Shown: positions 62,299 to 64,000 of the stretch, piece by piece
Numbering within the stretch: the stretch's first letter is position 1
Layout: every line of letters begins with the position of its first letter
DNA from: JAAXVQ01 sp964604705
GTDB lineage: Bacteria > Oederibacteriota > JAAXVQ01
Length of the DNA: 64,000 bases
Assembly (NCBI GenBank): GCA_964604705.1
Contig: CAZSAP010000017.1
Span: forward strand, 1-64,000
Direction: 5' to 3'
Notes under the pieces: model-generated
What the model was told of the DNA's origin: nothing
The model's database searches: none
Seen by the model: the letters and a program-made list of their open reading frames with translations, nothing else
Program-made: the position numbers and the translations under genes

Positions 62299-63570
62299 CT
62301 ACGCTTCAGGATCCCTCTCGCGTCTAATTTTAGCTCCCAAACTCGCCAATTTTTGTTCCAAATGCTCATAGCCTCGGTCCAGATGATAAATACGCGAGAC
62401 TTTGGTCTCGCCTTCTGCCATAAGTCCCGTCAGAATCAGCGCAGCCGAGGCGCGTAAGTCCGACGCCATGACAGGCGCGCCGGAGAGAATATTGCCGCCC
62501 TTGACAATCGCCGTATTGCCTTCGATTTGAATATCCGCGCCCATACGCTTAAGCTCGGCAACGTGCATAAACCGGTTTTCCCAAATCGTCTCCGAGATTA
62601 CCGAACGCCCCTCGGCAAAACACATAAGCGCCATCCATTGCGCTTGTAAATCTGTGGGAAAACCTGGAAAGGGGTGGGTTACAATATCTACTGCGGTTAT
62701 TTTTTTCTTGCTCCTGCGTACACGAACCGTTTTATCGCCAATGGATTGCATCTCCACTCCAGCCTCAATCAGCTTGCGCTCCAGGGCGATAAGATCTTCC
62801 CCAGGAAAATCCTCAATGACAACATCACCATCTGAAATGGCCGCGGCAATGACCAAGGTTCCAGCCTCAATCCGATCAGGAATAATCCGATGTGGAACGG
62901 GACGCAACATTTTCACCCCTTCAATCACAACACGATTGGTACCGGCTCCTTGGACTCGTCCGCCCATGGCATTTAGAAACTGTGCTAGATGGATAATTTC
63001 TGGTTCACACGCGGCATTTTCAATAACCGTTTCTCCTTGGGCCAGAGACGCCGCGAGCATGATATTTACAGTTGCACCAACACTCACCACATCCAAATAA
63101 ACCTCGGCACCTTGCAGTCCATTTGGCGTATGTGCATGGATATAGCCATGATCCATGTTGATTTCAGCCCCCATGCATTTCAAACCCTTGAGGTGTTGAT
63201 CAATGGGACGAAGTCCGATCGCACATCCGCCAGGTAAGGCCACACGCGCATTTTTAAAACGCGCCAACAACGGGGCTAAGACATAAATGGAAGCTCGCAT
63301 GGTTTTAACCAGCTCATACGGCGCTGCCTTATCTTCAAATCCAGAAGGATCAACCGAGGCCACATTGTTTTGTATGTCCGCTTTGGCACCTAATAGGTTT
63401 AGCATCTGACACATGGTCTTTAGATCTTTAACCTGGGGCACATTTTCAATGCAACTGGGCCCATCGGCCAACAAACACGCCGCCAAAATTGGCAACGATG
63501 CATTTTTGGATCCGCTAACCCGAACGTTTCCTTTGAGCGGAACGCCACCTTCCAAGACAATACGATCCAT
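62299..63570 (-). CDS. murA: UDP-N-acetylglucosamine enolpyruvyl transferase
   Basis: A 423-residue enzyme for the first committed step of peptidoglycan synthesis. Lys22 in SGSKNAS and the PEP-binding Cys116 in LPGGCAIGLRPIDQH are intact, so the enzyme should be fosfomycin-sensitive. The start at 63570 is used because GAGGAT lies 8 nt upstream; an ATG three codons earlier has none. It is the first gene of the minus-strand unit that continues into the his genes. Confidence 0.96.
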   Translation of the reverse strand: MDRIVLEGGVPLKGNVRVSGSKNASLPILAACLLADGPSCIENVPQVKDLKTMCQMLNLLGAKADIQNNVASVDPSGFEDKAAPYELVKTMRASIYVLAPLLARFKNARVALPGGCAIGLRPIDQHLKGLKCMGAEINMDHGYIHAHTPNGLQGAEVYLDVVSVGATVNIMLAASLAQGETVIENAACEPEIIHLAQFLNAMGGRVQGAGTNRVVIEGVKMLRPVPHRIIPDRIEAGTLVIAAAISDGDVVIEDFPGEDLIALERKLIEAGVEMQSIGDKTVRVRRSKKKITAVDIVTHPFPGFPTDLQAQWMALMCFAEGRSVISETIWENRFMHVAELKRMGADIQIEGNTAIVKGGNILSGAPVMASDLRASAALILTGLMAEGETKVSRIYHLDRGYEHLEQKLASLGAKIRRERDPEA

Positions 63571-63597
63571 AGCCACCATCCTCGTGAAATTTGTGGA

Positions 63598-63648
63598 AGT
63601 ATACCATGATTTTTAATGACTCAACACTATTTCCCCGCGGGAAATAGT
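63598..63648 (-). promoter_or_regulatory. Possible murA promoter with an upstream palindrome
   Basis: On the minus strand a -10 TATACT (63598-63603) and a -35 TTGAGT (63619-63624) are only 15 bp apart. Immediately upstream is a perfect palindrome, ACTATTTCCC with its complement (63626-63635 and 63639-63648). It could be a regulator site or a stem-loop of the preceding terminator. Confidence 0.4.
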
Positions 63649-63659
63649 AACAATTCAAT

Positions 63660-63699
63660 AAAAAAGCCGCCCCCGCGATTGCTGCGGGAGCGGCTTTTT
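63660..63699 (-). terminator. Rho-independent terminator between the last gene and murA
   Basis: Arms 63661-63676 and 63684-63699 form a 16-bp stem with one mismatch and a 7-nt loop, with a T-run in and after its distal part on the minus strand. It ends transcription of the gene at the right edge, so murA starts a new unit. Confidence 0.9.
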
Positions 63700-63713
63700 C
63701 CAAAACTTCCTGA

Positions 63714-64000
63714 CTATTGCTGGTTCTGAACTTGCTTTAATTGCAATTGAGTCGGATCCAGTTTCTCACCCACCATACGGTGATCGCTGAAAAGTTCTTT
63801 GGCAGATTCGAAGGCCATGGATTCCTTCGCCGTATTGTCCTCGGTCTTCTCAAACCGAGTAGATCCGCCACCGACTTTGCCGGTCATTTCACCGGCTGCG
63901 TTAAACTTGTACAAGCTCTTCTGGCCGTCACGGTCGGTAACGGTCATGGTCACACCCAGTACCTTGCCGGATCCGTCTGTCATATAATCATACTGAGTGG
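63714..64000 (-). CDS. Unknown protein, C-terminal fragment
   Basis: The last 95 or so codons of a gene that continues past the right edge; no stop or clear start is met on the way. The visible part is polar and beta-rich (YDYMTDGSGKVLGVTMTVTD, LYKFNAAGEMTGK) and ends in Gln-rich residues. Short repeats of this kind resemble parts of secreted repeat proteins, but no family was recognised. A strong terminator follows. Confidence 0.6.
   Translation of the reverse strand, partial: TQYDYMTDGSGKVLGVTMTVTDRDGQKSLYKFNAAGEMTGKVGGGSTRFEKTEDNTAKESMAFESAKELFSDHRMVGEKLDPTQLQLKQVQNQQ

Noticed and set aside
62142..62369. A 75-codon minus-strand frame between hisD and murA
   Set aside because: It overlaps the murA end, has no ribosome-binding site and no family; it also shows no HisG features.

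Overview
The window comes from a Gram-negative (diderm) bacterium of about 50-55% G+C. It has a full lipid A/LPS-core gene set (lpxB, lpxK, waaA, several heptosyltransferase-like GT9 genes), many outer-membrane beta-barrels and an F-type ATP synthase. The PorV/PorQ-like protein, the PD40-repeat protein, the fibronectin-III surface proteins and the Gfo/Idh gene beside lpxB recall uncultured candidate phyla such as Omnitrophota, Elusimicrobiota or FCPU426. That placement is an inference and needs a marker-gene tree. A run of exactly 100 N (24795-24894) shows that this is a scaffold, probably metagenome-derived.

Layout. 1-7.4 kb (minus): a heterodimeric ABC exporter, a DUF4389 membrane protein, a large periplasmic/outer-membrane protein with an HEXXH site and PD40 repeats, a soluble histidine kinase and an HDOD protein. 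7.5-8.5 kb: a PorV-like protein with a strong promoter and terminator. 8.6-16.5 kb: the ATP synthase operon, transcribed as bfn-atpZ-atpI-atpB-atpE-atpF-atpH-atpA-atpG-atpD-atpC. 16.5-18.7 kb (minus): AMMECR1-type protein, LpoB/CsgG-like lipoprotein, PhnP-like hydrolase. 18.8-23.9 kb (plus): barrel/TPR protein, PAP2 phosphatase, porin, then two fold-back elements and a DUF362 ferredoxin-like protein. 24-29.5 kb (minus): a repeat-rich membrane protein cut by the gap, a GyrI-like protein and two GT9 transferases. 29.7-33.4 kb: FadL-like, TPR and barrel envelope proteins. 33.6-37.2 kb: an AT-rich BspA-repeat/prolyl-oligopeptidase fusion flanked by a 19-bp direct repeat. 37.4-46.2 kb (minus): LPS assembly genes interrupted by two fold-back elements and containing one frameshifted glycosyltransferase. 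46.4-54.3 kb: HflX, a nine-domain FN3 protein (plus strand), a HAMP protein, a pseudopilin-like protein, an inositol monophosphatase family enzyme and an FN3/barrel protein. 54.3-63.6 kb (minus): murA-hisD-hisC-hisB-hisH-hisA-hisF-hisI-trpE-trpG. A partial unknown gene closes the window.

The least explained features are the structured fold-back elements. Two copies (22384-22552 and 40199-40359) share a conserved core and two internal stems with compensatory base changes, yet each is enclosed in a long, nearly perfect palindrome whose sequence is unrelated between copies. Two further elements (22567-22689 and 43940-44066) have the same overall architecture but different cores. No transposase, integrase, reverse transcriptase or CRISPR array was seen in the window, and no tRNA or rRNA genes were recognised.
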